From contig NC_135565.1 in NCBI RefSeq assembly GCF_964340395.1, positions 7,391,242 through 7,455,241 on the forward strand: DNA of 64,000 nt. The letters are read 5' to 3'. The stretch comes from Glandiceps talaboti. Lineage: Eukaryota > Hemichordata > Enteropneusta > Spengelidae. Position numbers and translations under genes: made by a program. Below are positions 17,840-28,999 of this stretch, one piece after another (within the stretch, counting starts at the first letter, position 1; every line of letters starts with the position of its first letter). The notes below the pieces were generated by a model that worked only from the letters and a program-made list of their open reading frames with translations, was not told the origin of the DNA and did not search any database.

Positions 17840-18555
17840 CAATGCATTATTAATAACAACAAATCACTTAAAAAATCATTACTTTGGCCTTGAACTATTT
17901 TGCTTGAGTCAGTTTTATTAAATTTCTTCTGTTTTTTTCCTTTACTGTATTTCCTGTTCCATACATTTCTTGAATCCTTCCTTTTGTTATTAACACATTC
18001 TCTTAAATTCTAATCTTTTCTCTCTAACACAATCTCATCACTACCTTACTTTATAATTTACTCAGATTAAAGACTAACATGAAACATTATTAATAACAAC
18101 AAATCACTTAAAAAATCATTACTTTGGTCTGGTATTCACATACCAACTATTACCATTTCATATCTGACTTATGCCTCTCCCGTTGCAGACATAAGAAACA
18201 AATATAAAAAACACATAAATAACATATCAAAAATCAAGAGTAATAATATATCATATAATATAATATATATAATATAAATAATGAATAACAATAAAAAAAT
18301 AACATAAATAACATAAAACAAAGTATTAAACACAATAACAACTGCTACTTAAACAACAACTCTTATAACTATGAAAAAAATTACATGTACTATTGCTACT
18401 TCATGTCTCTTATGTCTCTTATGTCTCTACCATAAAACAAAGTAATAAACACAATAACAACTGCAACTGAAACAAGCACTCTTTTAACTATGGAAACTTC
18501 ACTGGTTAACAATTACTTATTTCCTACTATCTTCTTCCACTCCAGACAAATTAAA
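17840..18555. other. AT-rich spacer with a duplicated ~45-bp segment
   Basis: The segment CATTATTAATAACAACAAAT...ATCATTACTTTGG occurs at about 17844-17887 and again at 18083-18126. The remainder is low-complexity AT sequence with no coding signal. Confidence 0.6.
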
Positions 18556-20027
18556 TTAAAATGCCAATTCCGACAAAGCCTGTTGTGAGAGTTGCTTTTT
18601 TCGCATGTTCTTTGCCTTCTCCTTCAGGTATTCAATAAAAGTGTTCTTGATGCCAGAAGGCACATACTTCCGTGGCCATATTCTTTCCTTTTCTCCAGCT
18701 TTAATGAGCGCTTCCAGTACTGAACGTCGAGCTGAAATAATAAATGATATAAATATTATGGTTGCTTTTTGCGGTAATTTTAAAACCAGTTACTAATTTT
18801 CTCGTCTGTGAATAAAATGTAAGCTCTTTTGTTAGAATACTATAACATTTCTTCGTGATTTTTTAGTCACTTCGGTATATGAGATAATGCGAGAAATTTT
18901 ATGATAATCGTTAAAAATATCTTCCATTTTGTACTCTGATGATAAAATTTATCGCCTTTTTTTCATTTGGGTGCTACCGGCCAACATACAATACCGTTAA
19001 GAGGTATCTATTTTGCATCGATTATAGAACAAGTTCTTGTAACTTATTTGTAATACTCAATTAACTGATTCCTTGAATTCTGGCTCGAAGTCCTAATTGG
19101 AAGTGTTGAATAGTTTTTTGTTTCATCAGCGCTATACGACGATACAGTTAATTTTATGAAATAAATTCCGTCTACATATTCTCATCCCATTACCGACTTA
19201 AAAATGTGAAGGAATGTTCAAATGATTTGCAAAATATAAATTAATATAAATCGGGTCTCCTGACAGTAAGGCAGTATACATAATTCATATTTATAGTGGA
19301 AACTGTCTTACATGTAAATCCGCCATTCTTGTCCAACATATAATAGTGAAAGTAAGCATTCTGCACAGGGGTTAACCTCCCAATTTGAACAGATGCTGTA
19401 GTATAATGCTCTTCTAAAGATTTCTTTAAACTTGCATCCTCAACATCCTCCAAATTAGTAATGTTCTTGTTGGCTGCCGGCGATGAAGTTACAAGGGGCT
19501 CGAATCCTTTAAAACCACGTTTACCACCTATCTTTCTTTTCTTTACTTCCACACCCTCTTCATCTCCTTTTTTGCTGGTCTCATCAAATGCATCACCACT
19601 AATACTTGGCAGCTGAGGATTTAAAACTTTCAAAGTCCTCCTTCAGACTGCCAAGACTTTCGTCTAACTTCTCAAACTCCTCCTTGAAGTTCATGTCATC
19701 CATTCGACTTTCAACTTGGGACAGTTTTGCCCCTAACTCATCAATCTTTGCATCTGTTGTTTGCAATTTTTGGAAGGTAAATTCCTTTAAAGCTGTGAAT
19801 TTACTGGTAAGCTCAATTTCCAATTCTTCGAAATCCTCTTCGATTTCTACAATGGACTTTGCCTGAAATAGAAAAAAAAAACGTATTTTATGAAATATAA
19901 AAAGGTGTTTAAATAATACAGCTAAACTTAAAAGATGACCCTCACACACAAAAAAAATCAGGATCAAATTAAATAACACTTGTGAAATTTTACTTCGCAA
20001 CTTCATAAAACAAACTTTACTAACCAT
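18556..20027 (-). CDS. three-exon gene, coiled-coil protein, apparent frameshift in exon 2
   Basis: Exon 1 contributes only ATG (20025-20027, donor GTTAGT). Exon 2 is 19312-19862 (acceptor TTTCAG, donor GTAAGA). Exon 3 is 18556-18731, ending in TAA. The exon 2/3 junction keeps frame (ACA T|CT CGA). Exon 2 begins 'AKSIVEIEEDFEELEIELTS', a long acidic coiled coil with heptads ('KIDELGAKLSQVESRMDDM'). After 'LGSLKEDFES' the frame must shift by one base to continue as 'VLNPQLPSISGDAFD', a basic KKRKIGGKRG patch and 'SVQIGRLTPVQNAYFHYYML'. Exon 3 reads 'RRSVLEALIKAGEKERIWPR', 'YVPSGIKNTFIEYLKEKAK' and ends 'QQALSELAF'. Splice sites and clean phases argue for a real gene. The frameshift means a recent pseudogene, an error, or an unrecognised mini-intron. 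Family not recognised; a basic C-terminal helical domain may bind DNA. Confidence 0.6.
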
Positions 20028-20099
20028 TTTTATTCTCTATTAAAGGGAGTTTTGTCTTGCTTTTCTGTTACTCAAATCTGAAGTAGAAGAAAAACAACA

Positions 20100-21155
20100 T
20101 TCAACAATAAATCTATAACTATTAAAAGAAACTGAACTTGCTAGAAGTATAAACATTTAATATATTTCAAAGTACCTTTCACTTAAAAATACATATATGC
20201 AGTTAATAAAGTTTTCCAATACTTAGGGTAAAAAGGGGTTCATTGTCAAGGTAAACTGTAGTTAACCAATCATAAGTTCTGACCCGGGCACTATCTCTCT
20301 TAATATGGTTTTGCAAGGCAAAAGTGATCAGGTAAGATGTATAATCATGTGTACAAGTTAATAAGTTACTTAAAATGTCAAACAACGTAATATCTAGTTC
20401 ACTAACTAAAATAAATATTTCATCTCATACTTCACATATACTTCAAATTCAATGCTATCCCATCTACAGATCAAGCACAACTGAACTAATAAATTCAAAC
20501 ATATAGTATAAACATTGCATGCGCATGTGCTAAAAGTCATATGACATTCCTGTCCAATCATAGCATTGGAGTTTACTCTTGGGGTTAACTGTAGTTAACT
20601 GTAGTTAACTCTATTGGAGTTTACTCTTGAGGTTAACTATAGTTAACTATATTTAATTACCTCAAATTCAATCCACACAACACGCACAACTGAACTAACT
20701 AAAGGGTGGTTGGTCTTTGCGTCTTACTCAATCTGAAATAGAAGAATAACAGCATTCAACAATTAATCTATAAGTTTACAAATACCCCATTGAAAAGAAA
20801 CTGTACTAGCTAGAATTATAAACATTTACATTTACTTTTACTCAAAAAAATACCTAGGGTAAGAAGGGAGTTTAATGTCAAGGTAAACTGTAGTTAACAA
20901 TCGATTACCCGGAGGTTAACTCCTTATCACTCAATCATAGGTTAGGACCCAGGATCTATCTCTCAGTGGTTTTGCAAGGCAAAACACTATACGAAAAGTC
21001 AGATTTACCAGGGTGGGTAAAGTATGTAAAATATGTGGTAATAGTGTCATGTTTGCCCATGTATGTCCATCTTTGTCCTTGTTCACAGTACCATGTTTGA
21101 TATCACCTTTGACCAGGATGGTGTAGCTACCATAGTGACACCTATAACCATAAGA
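20100..21155. other. intergenic, rich in GTTAAC words
   Basis: Between the two minus-strand genes. Repeated GTAGTTAACT words occur at 20580-20660 and TAAACTGTAGTTAAC around 20250 and 20885. At 20985 begins CACTATACGAAAAGTCAGATTTACC, the same terminal sequence as the small element at 51496-51734, so a partial copy of that element lies here. The minus frame 20931-21194 is not supported as coding. Confidence 0.45.
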
Positions 21156-21159
21156 CATA

Positions 21160-21443
21160 GGTAGATATACAACCTTGTTATTCCCATGGGGCATAGGAAC
21201 TTAAAGTTGGTAATATTGAGGGGGTGTAAAAAGTGGCGTGTTTATCTGTATATACAAGGGGTGGGTAAATGTGGTCATAGGTAGATATACAACCTTGTTA
21301 TTACCATGGGGCATAGGAACTTAAAGTTGGTAATATTGAGGGGGTGTAAAAGTGGCTTGTTTATCTGTATATACAAGGGGTAGGTAAATGTGGTCATAGG
21401 TAGATATACAACCTTGTTATTCCCATGGGGCATAGGAACTTAA
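21160..21443. repeat. ~120-bp tandem repeat, 2.4 copies
   Basis: GTAGATATACAACCTTGTTATTCCC starts at 21161, 21281 and 21400. Each unit contains CATGGGGCATAGGAACTTAAAG, a GTAATATTGAGGGGG block and TATATACAAGGGG. The third unit stops at about 21443. Unit-to-unit identity is about 97% by eye. Confidence 0.85.
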
Positions 21444-21689
21444 AGATCAATCTTTCAGAACCAGAGTTGTGTAAAATCGCAAAATTTTCTAGTAGCAAAA
21501 ATATCTAGGTTTACAGTATGCATCATACTACAAGTAACGCACATCCGATCATACACAAAACTATGGCTCACAAAGTAAAAATAATTTTAAATAGGAAAAT
21601 TGTTATTTTAATAAAGATAATAAATGAAAATGTCAGCATACAATATATACAATTTTTTGAAAAAGAATATACAGAAATATCAAACAAAC

Positions 21690-21865
21690 TACTACTACTA
21701 CTACTACTACAGATCTACTACAAACATTACTACATGTACTACAATCAACACTACTATGTACTACATCTACAATATCTACTACTACATCTACTACTACTAA
21801 CATATCTACTACCAAAATTACTACTACTACTACTATCAACCTCTACTCCGCTCCATCTACTACTC
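21690..21865. repeat. degenerate (ACT)n microsatellite
   Basis: Imperfect ACT/CTA trinucleotide tract ending right at the 3' end of the following minus-strand gene (stop at 21870). It generates spurious Leu/Tyr-rich and Val-rich frames on the two strands. Confidence 0.85.
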
Positions 21866-21869
21866 CTAT

Positions 21870-23607
21870 TCATACATCTGTTCCACCTCTCTTTGTCCAA
21901 TCTGGACACTCTTCAGGTGGCCCTCTCAGTGAGGTTGCACCGTCTCTCCTGCGATGGACAAGGCCTCCACCCATATTCTTTAACTTCTTTTGGTGTCTCG
22001 TATCCAATAGTTGAAAAAGGGTGGAGACCCTGTCCGATCGCCATTGCAGAGGTCTTCTACACAGGCTTTTAGCTTTCCTGCAGACCTCAATATCTTCATC
22101 AGATTCTTCATCAGATGAGCCTGATGCAGACTCCTCACTCGAAATAAAAGCAATACTAAGTGCTGCCTTGAAAAATTCTTTCTGTTGTGCAGAAATGGAT
22201 GTGCTTTCCCTCAAAGACCTTCTTCTCCTTGCCAATTTCTGCAATATGACATCAAAAAAGAGTAATTACAATAGAGCATGCAAAACAGAAGACATTTAGA
22301 GAATGGTACATTAGATACATTCACACCAATTTGCAGCTACATTAGCTAAATGGTGGCATAGTAAAGTATTTTCCATAAATAATTCTTCTAAATCCAAAAT
22401 TCTACACATTGAACCCAGTTGAAACCCCTGGACAAAAGTAGATATGGACACTTAGAGGTACACATACACTAAGAAAAGTAACACATTACTTTATCCATGA
22501 TTGAGGAGTGGTATCACACATGGAATTAACAGGTATTTAGCGAAGACACCACAAATCTACATAGCAATAAAAATAGATTTACTGAAGTCTAATTATTTTA
22601 TTCCCTTCCATGACAGCATTCCTACAAAATAAGTGTAAGTGAAGTTTACAATTCTTACCTGGTGCTTCCTTTGCCGTCTTGATTGCTTCTGTCTGAAGAT
22701 TGCTGTTTTTCCACGGTCCTCTCTCTTTGTTTGCTTTCTTTTGGTAAAAAAATATGTTCTTGTTGCAGCTACAAATTAACAAAAACATGATGGTATCAAT
22801 AAGACCATACCTGACAAGATTGAAACACCACAGTGAATATACACACAATAATGACTCTTGGCCACTGACTTATTTTGTAGTGAATTGTTTGATTTGTAAG
22901 CAAATGCAACTGCAAGACTAGAGTTGTACATAAGAGAAAATGTTAATCCTCTTATTTATTTTAGTTTCCTAAGACAGTGATAATTGTATATTTTTTTCCC
23001 AAAATGGCTGATAGGAATTAGAAATAAACACAAAACAAAAAAATGCTATCAATGAAAGAAAATGGTCTGCCACTCAGAGATGACCTCTCAAAGCCAGCTG
23101 ACAGTTTGATAAACATGTAATATAATATTTAACACAACTCACCCACTATGGAATCTTTTGTTTCATCCCGGGCTTGCGTCAACACCATGTCCATGATGTC
23201 AGTGTTGATTGAACTGTTCCTGTCATCGTGATATCTAAAATAAGGGGAAAATTGATTTAGTCAAACATTAAAAGATATCTCAAAAACATGCAAGAAATGA
23301 AATAATGATATGGTCACCATTTCCTTCTTCCTTTATAATCCTCAACAGAGATAACATATGTAAAACAACAAACATAATATCCGTGATAATTAGTGAGACT
23401 ATCTACAAGTAAATACCTGGTCTATTTAGCATAGTGTCCTTTTTTCTGACAAACCAGCATATTTTCATCGCGTAAAAGAGATAGAAAAACAACATGAGGG
23501 ATATGGATACATTACATTGAAATCAAAAGTTCGATTACTTACGACTTTGATGTGTCCCACTCCTTCCCGTCATTCTGTAGACACAAATAGACAGAGTGAA
23601 CAGCATG
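21870..23607 (-). CDS. multi-exon gene, basic protein with 'ATRTYFFTKRK' and 'LQWRSDRVSTLF' motifs, 5' end not found
   Basis: Four exons joined in phase: 23543-23607 (acceptor CTTCACAG, donor GTAAGT), 23143-23234, 22659-22768 and 21870-22238 (stop TGA). The product is at least 211 residues: 'HAVHSVYLCLQNDGKEWDTS', 'YHDDRNSSINTDIMDMVLTQ', a very basic exon ('ATRTYFFTKRKQTKREDRG', then 'RQKQSRRQRKHQ'), then an arginine-rich segment, an acidic serine stretch (SSDEESDEDIE) and 'RRPLQWRSDRVSTLFQLLD'. Proteins with an 'LxWRSxxVxxLFxxLD' motif recur in animal mobile-element gene sets as far as I recall. The 110-bp third exon is paralogous to 10016-10125. No start codon was found upstream before the CR1-like element at 24.1 kb, so the 5' end may have been lost or displaced. 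Function unknown. Confidence 0.6.
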
Positions 23608-24216
23608 CTGTGAAGAGAAATAAAACACGGAATTAATATTCTCAACGCGCTACTGTGTATGTTAACAATAATGAGCCAAATTAACTATCCCTTACTAAAT
23701 TGACAAAAAACTTATTACAATAATGAATTTACTAGAAACTCAATCACATGTTGCATTCGACAACTTAAATCCTAGAAGAATGACACTCAGATAGGACAGA
23801 AATACAGGTCATACCAATTGATCTTAAAAGTAGATTAACAGATCCAAGACAAACTAGAGATGAACCGTACTCCCCCCCCCCCTCCGATACAATTATCATT
23901 TTGAGTTATTTGAAGGATTTAAATATGAGGTTAATGTCGATGACAATGACATAGACTTGACAACAACAATATTATGGTGTGTTGTTGTGGTTGTTGTTAA
24001 GAACAGACTGTATACTGAAAGGTTAGTTTTCCAATGTACCCCCTAGTAACCGGTAACTTCACACCTTTTGTTTCATAATAAATCTTAAAATTTGTATTAA
24101 TAATAATAATAATAATAATATCAGCGCATTACGCAACAGCCTCAATGCACTTTACAAAACTGAGAAAAAAAACAAAAAAAACCCCGACAACTTGAAATTC
24201 ACTAAAAAAACAAAAC

Positions 24217-25983
24217 TTATTGATTACTGCTTATAAAAGTATAGTATGTTCTAAAAGTTTGTAAACAAGTATGTCTTAAGTTGGGACTTGAATGTTTCGA
24301 TCGATACCGCTCTCCTAATGTGAATTGGGAGAGAGTTCCATAACTTAGGACCGGCAACAGAGAAGGCGCGATCTCCGTACGTGGTAGTTGCAACACGTGG
24401 AATGGCAAGTGTAAGATGAGTACTAGAACGCGTAAGGCACGCGTTGGCTTGTGTATGGGTATTAGTTCAATGATGTAGGATGGTGACAGTTTGTTGACAG
24501 CCTTGTAGGTGACGAGCAAGATTTTGTATGCAATACGTTGACGTACAGGTAACCAATGCAGATTATGTAATACTGGTGAGACATGATCATATTTGCGTAG
24601 TTTGGCAACAAGTCTAGCAGCTGTGTTCTGCACACGTTGAAGTTTGTTGATCTCTTTGTCTGGTAATCCATAGAGGATGGAATTGCAATAATCCAGCCTA
24701 GAGGTAACAAATGCATGGATTAGTCTTTCGGTGCTGGTATTGTCGAGGTACTTTCTAATTTGGCCGATCTTTCGAATGGCTAGGGATGCTGCTCTGCAGA
24801 TGTTATTTACATGACAAGTCATTCTAAGTTCCGAGTCAAGTATAACCCCAAGGTCACGTGTTGTGGATGATGTGTTGACAGTGCTGTCCCCAATTGTGAT
24901 ACATGGTACAGGATTGGTTTTACTGAATCGAGATGAGAAGTGGATTATCTCTGTTTTACTGTCATTTAGCTTTAATTTATTCGATGCATACCAAGTTCGT
25001 ATATCAGCAATGCATGATTCAATACGCGAGACTGTGTTCATGTGTTGTGATCGTTTCATCATCTGGTAAAGTTGAGAGTCATCAGCATACATCATACTGT
25101 TTAGATTATGTTGTGAAATCAGATCCTCTAAGGGTGCGACATACACGGTAAAGAGTATGGGACCTAGAACTGATCCCTGTGGGACTCCAAAGTTTAGGTT
25201 GTGACAGGCAGATCTAGACTTTGCATTGTTTACTGTTACATGTTGTGTTCGATGCTCGAGGTATGACCTAAACCAGGAGAGTACTGTGCCATCTATCCCA
25301 AACCGCGTATGCATTCTGTCTATTAAGATTTGATGGTCAATCGTATCAAATGCTGCAGACAGATCTAATAGGACAAGTATAACATCTTGGTGTCCATCAA
25401 TAGCATGAAGAATATCATTATAAACACGAATGATAGCGGTTTCTGTACTGTGGTGTTTACGGTATGCAGACTGCATCTTTGCATATAGGTCATTGCTTTG
25501 TAGGTGATGATGAAGTTCATGTGCCACTACTTTCTCCAGAACTTTTGACAGGAACGGTAAGTTTGATATTGGGCTGTAATTCTTGAGGTCATTGGGGTCA
25601 TTTTTCAGGTTTTTGATGATGGGTGTAATTAAGGCTGTCTTGAATGAGTTGGGAACACATCCACTTGCCAATGAAGCATTGATGATTTCCGTAATCGATG
25701 GTAAAAGTTCATCTATACATTCCTTCAGCATCCAGGTTGTTAGAGGGTCCAGTTGACAGTGTTTATTTGGTGAATCCATAATTATCTTACGGACCACCTC
25801 TGATGACACAGGTGAGAATTCGCTGAGTCTCTTGGCAATAGGTGTACGGGAGTTGACAGTGTTCACTGTTGGTACTACTAATTCATCAAGGTCCTCTCTA
25901 AGACTTGATTTTACTGTCGAAGTAGTTAGCAAATTTGTTTGCCAGTTTTTCAGGGCAATCGGAAGCTGGTAATGTACTGTCAT
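24217..25983 (-). CDS. CR1-like reverse transcriptase, uninterrupted 588 codons
   Basis: A complete RT palm is visible: 'LKNYSPISNLPFLSKVLEKV', motif A 'LVLLDLSAAFDTIDHQIL', motif B 'FGVPQGSVLGPILFTVYVAP', motif C 'MMYADDSQLYQM' with intact YADD, then 'LKLNDSKTEIIHFSS'. The C-terminal region typical of CR1/L2-type elements follows ('LDYCNSILYGLPDKEINKLQ', 'PVLHNLHWLPVRQRIAYKIL'). The frame is open throughout, although the last ~60 residues diverge from the expected ending and may be frameshifted. The endonuclease upstream is broken, so this is the best preserved part of a dead copy. Confidence 0.85.
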   Translation of the reverse strand: MTVHYQLPIALKNWQTNLLTTSTVKSSLREDLDELVVPTVNTVNSRTPIAKRLSEFSPVSSEVVRKIIMDSPNKHCQLDPLTTWMLKECIDELLPSITEIINASLASGCVPNSFKTALITPIIKNLKNDPNDLKNYSPISNLPFLSKVLEKVVAHELHHHLQSNDLYAKMQSAYRKHHSTETAIIRVYNDILHAIDGHQDVILVLLDLSAAFDTIDHQILIDRMHTRFGIDGTVLSWFRSYLEHRTQHVTVNNAKSRSACHNLNFGVPQGSVLGPILFTVYVAPLEDLISQHNLNSMMYADDSQLYQMMKRSQHMNTVSRIESCIADIRTWYASNKLKLNDSKTEIIHFSSRFSKTNPVPCITIGDSTVNTSSTTRDLGVILDSELRMTCHVNNICRAASLAIRKIGQIRKYLDNTSTERLIHAFVTSRLDYCNSILYGLPDKEINKLQRVQNTAARLVAKLRKYDHVSPVLHNLHWLPVRQRIAYKILLVTYKAVNKLSPSYIIELIPIHKPTRALRVLVLILHLPFHVLQLPRTEIAPSLLPVLSYGTLSQFTLGERYRSKHSSPNLRHTCLQTFRTYYTFISSNQ

Positions 25984-27290
25984 CTTCTGGAGTCAGCATC
26001 TTGTCAGTAATCTTGAAAAGTCTTTTTCTGATCACAGTTAGCAATTCTGTCCGAGTGGTAAGTAGATTTAGCACTCTCAATCATATGATGGTATGCCTTA
26101 CATTCTTCTTTGAAGATCTGTTTGTCAATCTCAAGTCCAGATGACATCCATTTCCTTTCAAGTTGTCTCTTCTTTTGCTTGGCGGCATGAATTACATCAG
26201 AGTACCAAGGTGCATGTGGTCTTAAAGTGATGGTGCGAGTCTTCTCTGGGGCATATGGTGATTAATATATTGGTGCAAGGTTGTGTTGTATTGATTTATG
26301 ATAGTAGTCATCGGAAGTGTGGCTTGTGACAAGAGGTGATGCTTAATGTCTTTGCGCATTTCTGCCATGTTGATGCTCTTGAAATTACGATAACAAACTT
26401 TGCGCCTTGTTGACTTTACACGAGGTACAGCAAGATTACACCTCACAGCATCATGATCAGATGGAAGACCTGTGAATAGTGGTACTTGAGACGAGGTTAT
26501 CTGTTTGGCGTGAGATGATCAAATCAAGAGTGTGCCCACAACGATATGTGGTTTCCATAGTATGTTGTTGAAGGTTGGAGGATTCAAGTAGCTCAAGGAA
26601 GTGTGATGCCTCACGATTTCTACCCGCAAGAAGTAGGTAGCCAGGAGCAGTTGTTAATGTTTCAATCAGGGAGGAGAATTGGCTAAGGAACATTGATGTT
26701 GTCAACTTGTTCTTCTTTGATGGGGGTGGGCGGTATAGTGTGATCAGAGGTACTGTGGTAGACTTTGAGCTAATTGTAAGATCAGTATGTTCAAATGAGT
26801 TATACTGAGTTGACGATTTATTAACTTGACACCGAATCTCTTTCGCAATAGGACATGTGATATAAATTATGATCAGGTAGGGTACTTCTGAATTCAGAGA
26901 TGGCGTGATTATCGCCAGAGTTACCAGTTAGCCAGGTCTCTGTTATAGAAATAATAAAGTATTCTTACCTTCTTTGTTTATATCCTGGGTAAGTATACTT
27001 GTCGGTGTATCTGGGCCGAATTGGTAGATATCTCGCTTGTGGGTATCTCAGTCTTCCAAGATGTGTGTAGAGCAAGATGTGTTCGCCAGTTCGTCCAGAT
27101 GAGTTCTGTTCATTTCCTAGTATACTGGAATATTCCATTCAGTCCTTGGTGGTCGTTGGGGGCGTTGGTCACATGTCAGTCACCTGACACTACAATAACA
27201 TCAAGTTGTTTTTCAGTTACAAAGTCACATAGTGATGTTATCTTTGACTTCATGGCTTGTGCATTCCATAATGCAAATGAGATGGTCCTG
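25898..27290 (-). pseudogene. CR1-like element, endonuclease and linker, broken into several frames
   Basis: Short successive minus-strand frames: 26080-25898 (linker to RT, 'CPEKLANKFANYFDSKI'), 26446-26222 ('RNFKSINMAEMRKDIKHHLL'), 26705-26457 ('LAGRNREASHFLELLESSNL') and the N-terminal EN part to about 27290. They are colinear with an AP-type endonuclease. Stops at several points show decay. Confidence 0.65.
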
Positions 27291-27344
27291 GGGTGATGAT
27301 TTGTCCCTTTCAGCAGTGGAATGTTCATCAGGTTGCTTTTGTTA

Positions 27345-27416
27345 CCTCCCGTAAGGGTACGGGAGGTATTAAAAGGGGAAGGTGTGTCTGTGTGTCTGTG
27401 TGTCTGTGTGTCTGTG

Positions 27417-27451
<35 letters not shown>

Positions 27452-28446
27452 GTCATCATTTTCTAAAAATCGGCTGGCTCAATTGTAATGAAATTTGGGA
27501 TATATAATCTTTAGGGTAATAGCTAGACCTGATTAGGTTTTGAGCCAGATCTGTTAATGTTTAATTAGAGAAATGTGCATATTAATGAAATCAACTAATT
27601 ACGCAATATCTTAAGACTGCATACTTCAATTTCAATATAATTTAGTATATTCGTTCAACATAACAATCACATATGTCCTGTAAAGCTTGTTGGTGTACCT
27701 TTCAGTGTTAATGAATAATTTGCATAATTAATTATTTTTGGTAATTAGGCTATATCTTAAGAATACATACTTCAAATTCAACATAATTTAGTACATACGT
27801 TAACCATTAGAAAACATGTCCTATCAAGTTTCTTGATGCACCGTACAGTGTTAATGAATAATTTGCATAATTAATGATTTTCGGTAATTAGGCTATATCT
27901 TAAGAATACATACTTCAATTCCAATATAATTCAGTACATACATTAACCATAACAAATTGTGTGTCATATAAAGTTAGTTGATGTACCTTACAGTGTTAAT
28001 GAATAATTTGCATAATTAATGATTTTCGGTAATTAGGCTATATCTTAAGACTGCATACTTCAATTTCAATACAATTTAGTACAAACGTTAACCATAACAA
28101 AGCAGATATGTACTATAAAATCTTTTATATAGCTTAGTTTTAATGAAAAATGTGCATAATTAATGATTTTAGGTAACTAGGTTGTATCTTAAAAATGCAA
28201 GCTTCAAATTTCGTATAGTGTGATATTTACATCATAATAATACGCACCTGTCCTATGAAGTTTGTTGCTACAACTTTTTCCTTTGATGAGTATTTTGAAT
28301 AATGAATGATATTCAGAAATTAAGCAGTATCATAGACTCTTACATAACTTAACCTAAGAAAGCACGCTTGTCCAAAAAACAAAGCCTGTTACCATAGTTT
28401 TTTTAGTTTAATTTATTTACATAATTAGTGATTCCCTTACGGGAGG
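27345..28446. mobile_element. 1.1-kb element with 13-bp inverted ends, TGTC microsatellite and 144-bp internal repeats
   Basis: Perfect 13-bp inverted termini: CCTCCCGTAAGGG (27345-27357) and CCCTTACGGGAGG (28434-28446). The left end is itself a hairpin (CCTCCCGTA AGGG TACGGGAGG, 27345-27366). Inside come a TGTG/TGTC microsatellite (27379-27453) and about six degenerate ~144-bp tandem units; TGCATAAT-type words are at 27576, 27721, 27864, 28009 and 28153. There is no coding capacity. The element interrupts the CR1-like element. The plan (short ends, microsatellite, tandem core) resembles bivalve 'pearl' and other Helentron-related non-autonomous elements. Confidence 0.75.
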
Positions 28447-28479
28447 CATTCAGTTTAAATCTGGTTTTGGTGTATGTTG

Positions 28480-28950
28480 TTATTCTGTTCCATCTGTGCA
28501 TTTGTAATCACTTTGGTCTGATGAGTGATCATTACAGGAAGAAGTTGTTTCTTTTTTTGTTCCACTGGCACATCCTCTTTTGGTTGGCCACGTCCTGCAT
28601 ATATTAAGTGTCTTTAGCTGATTCCAGGTGTTGCAGCTAACTCTAGACAATGCACGATTGTTGAGTACTCCATTCTTGATACTAATTAAGGCAGCTCTTG
28701 TGTATATTAATGAAGCCATACTTACCAGGTGTAAGGTCAGCAGAAGACTTTCCAGGGCAGCAACAACAAAACCCAGCAAGTAAATCTGCAGCAAACTACC
28801 AACTAAACTTCAAAAAAACTTCTTCTGATAGGTCCAAAGGTATCACAGGATATTCATAAAACTAATAAGAACAGTGATTTCACGGAAAGTTCTCAAAAAC
28901 GGGTAAAATTTTAAGCTAGATCAGGAGAGCAGGTTGAGTGCAGCCTCACA
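28480..28950 (-). pseudogene. 5' part of the CR1-like element
   Basis: Frame 28794-28480 has a hydrophobic N-terminus ('LLGFVVAALESLLLTLHL') and then 'GVLNNRALSRVSCNTWNQLK' and 'TWPTKRGCASGTKKE', in the style of the region preceding CR1 endonucleases. It is separated from the endonuclease only by the 1.1-kb nested element. The 5' border is near 28950. Confidence 0.5.
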
Positions 28951-28999
28951 GCGCAACTCATTAGCATGTTAGTTATATATTAACAATATAACAATAATA

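Larger units (their letters stand above)
24090..28950 (-). mobile_element. CR1-superfamily non-LTR retrotransposon, split by a nested element
   Basis: Minus-strand element with an (AAT)n tail at its 3' end (24098-24120), RT frame 25983-24217, linker frames to about 26450, an AP-endonuclease-like region between 26457 and about 27290 ('LWNAQAMKSKITSLCDF', 'LITLYRPPPSKK', 'LLLAGRNREASHFLEL'), and on the far side of the 27345-28446 insertion another in-style frame (28794-28480, 'LNNRALSRVSCNTWNQLK'). Several frameshifts and stops lie in the endonuclease part, so it is inactive. Confidence 0.75.

Noticed and set aside
18556-18731. BEN-like DNA-binding domain in the last exon of the 18.5-20 kb gene
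   Set aside because: Only a loose resemblance in spacing of basic and aromatic residues; not enough to name the domain.
21518-22072. 184-codon plus-strand frame
   Set aside because: Its first part is the ACT microsatellite and its end is antisense to the well-supported minus-strand exon 21870-22238.
27560-28340. CRISPR-like regular repeats
   Set aside because: The 144-bp units are contiguous and degenerate with no unique spacers, and the genome is eukaryotic.
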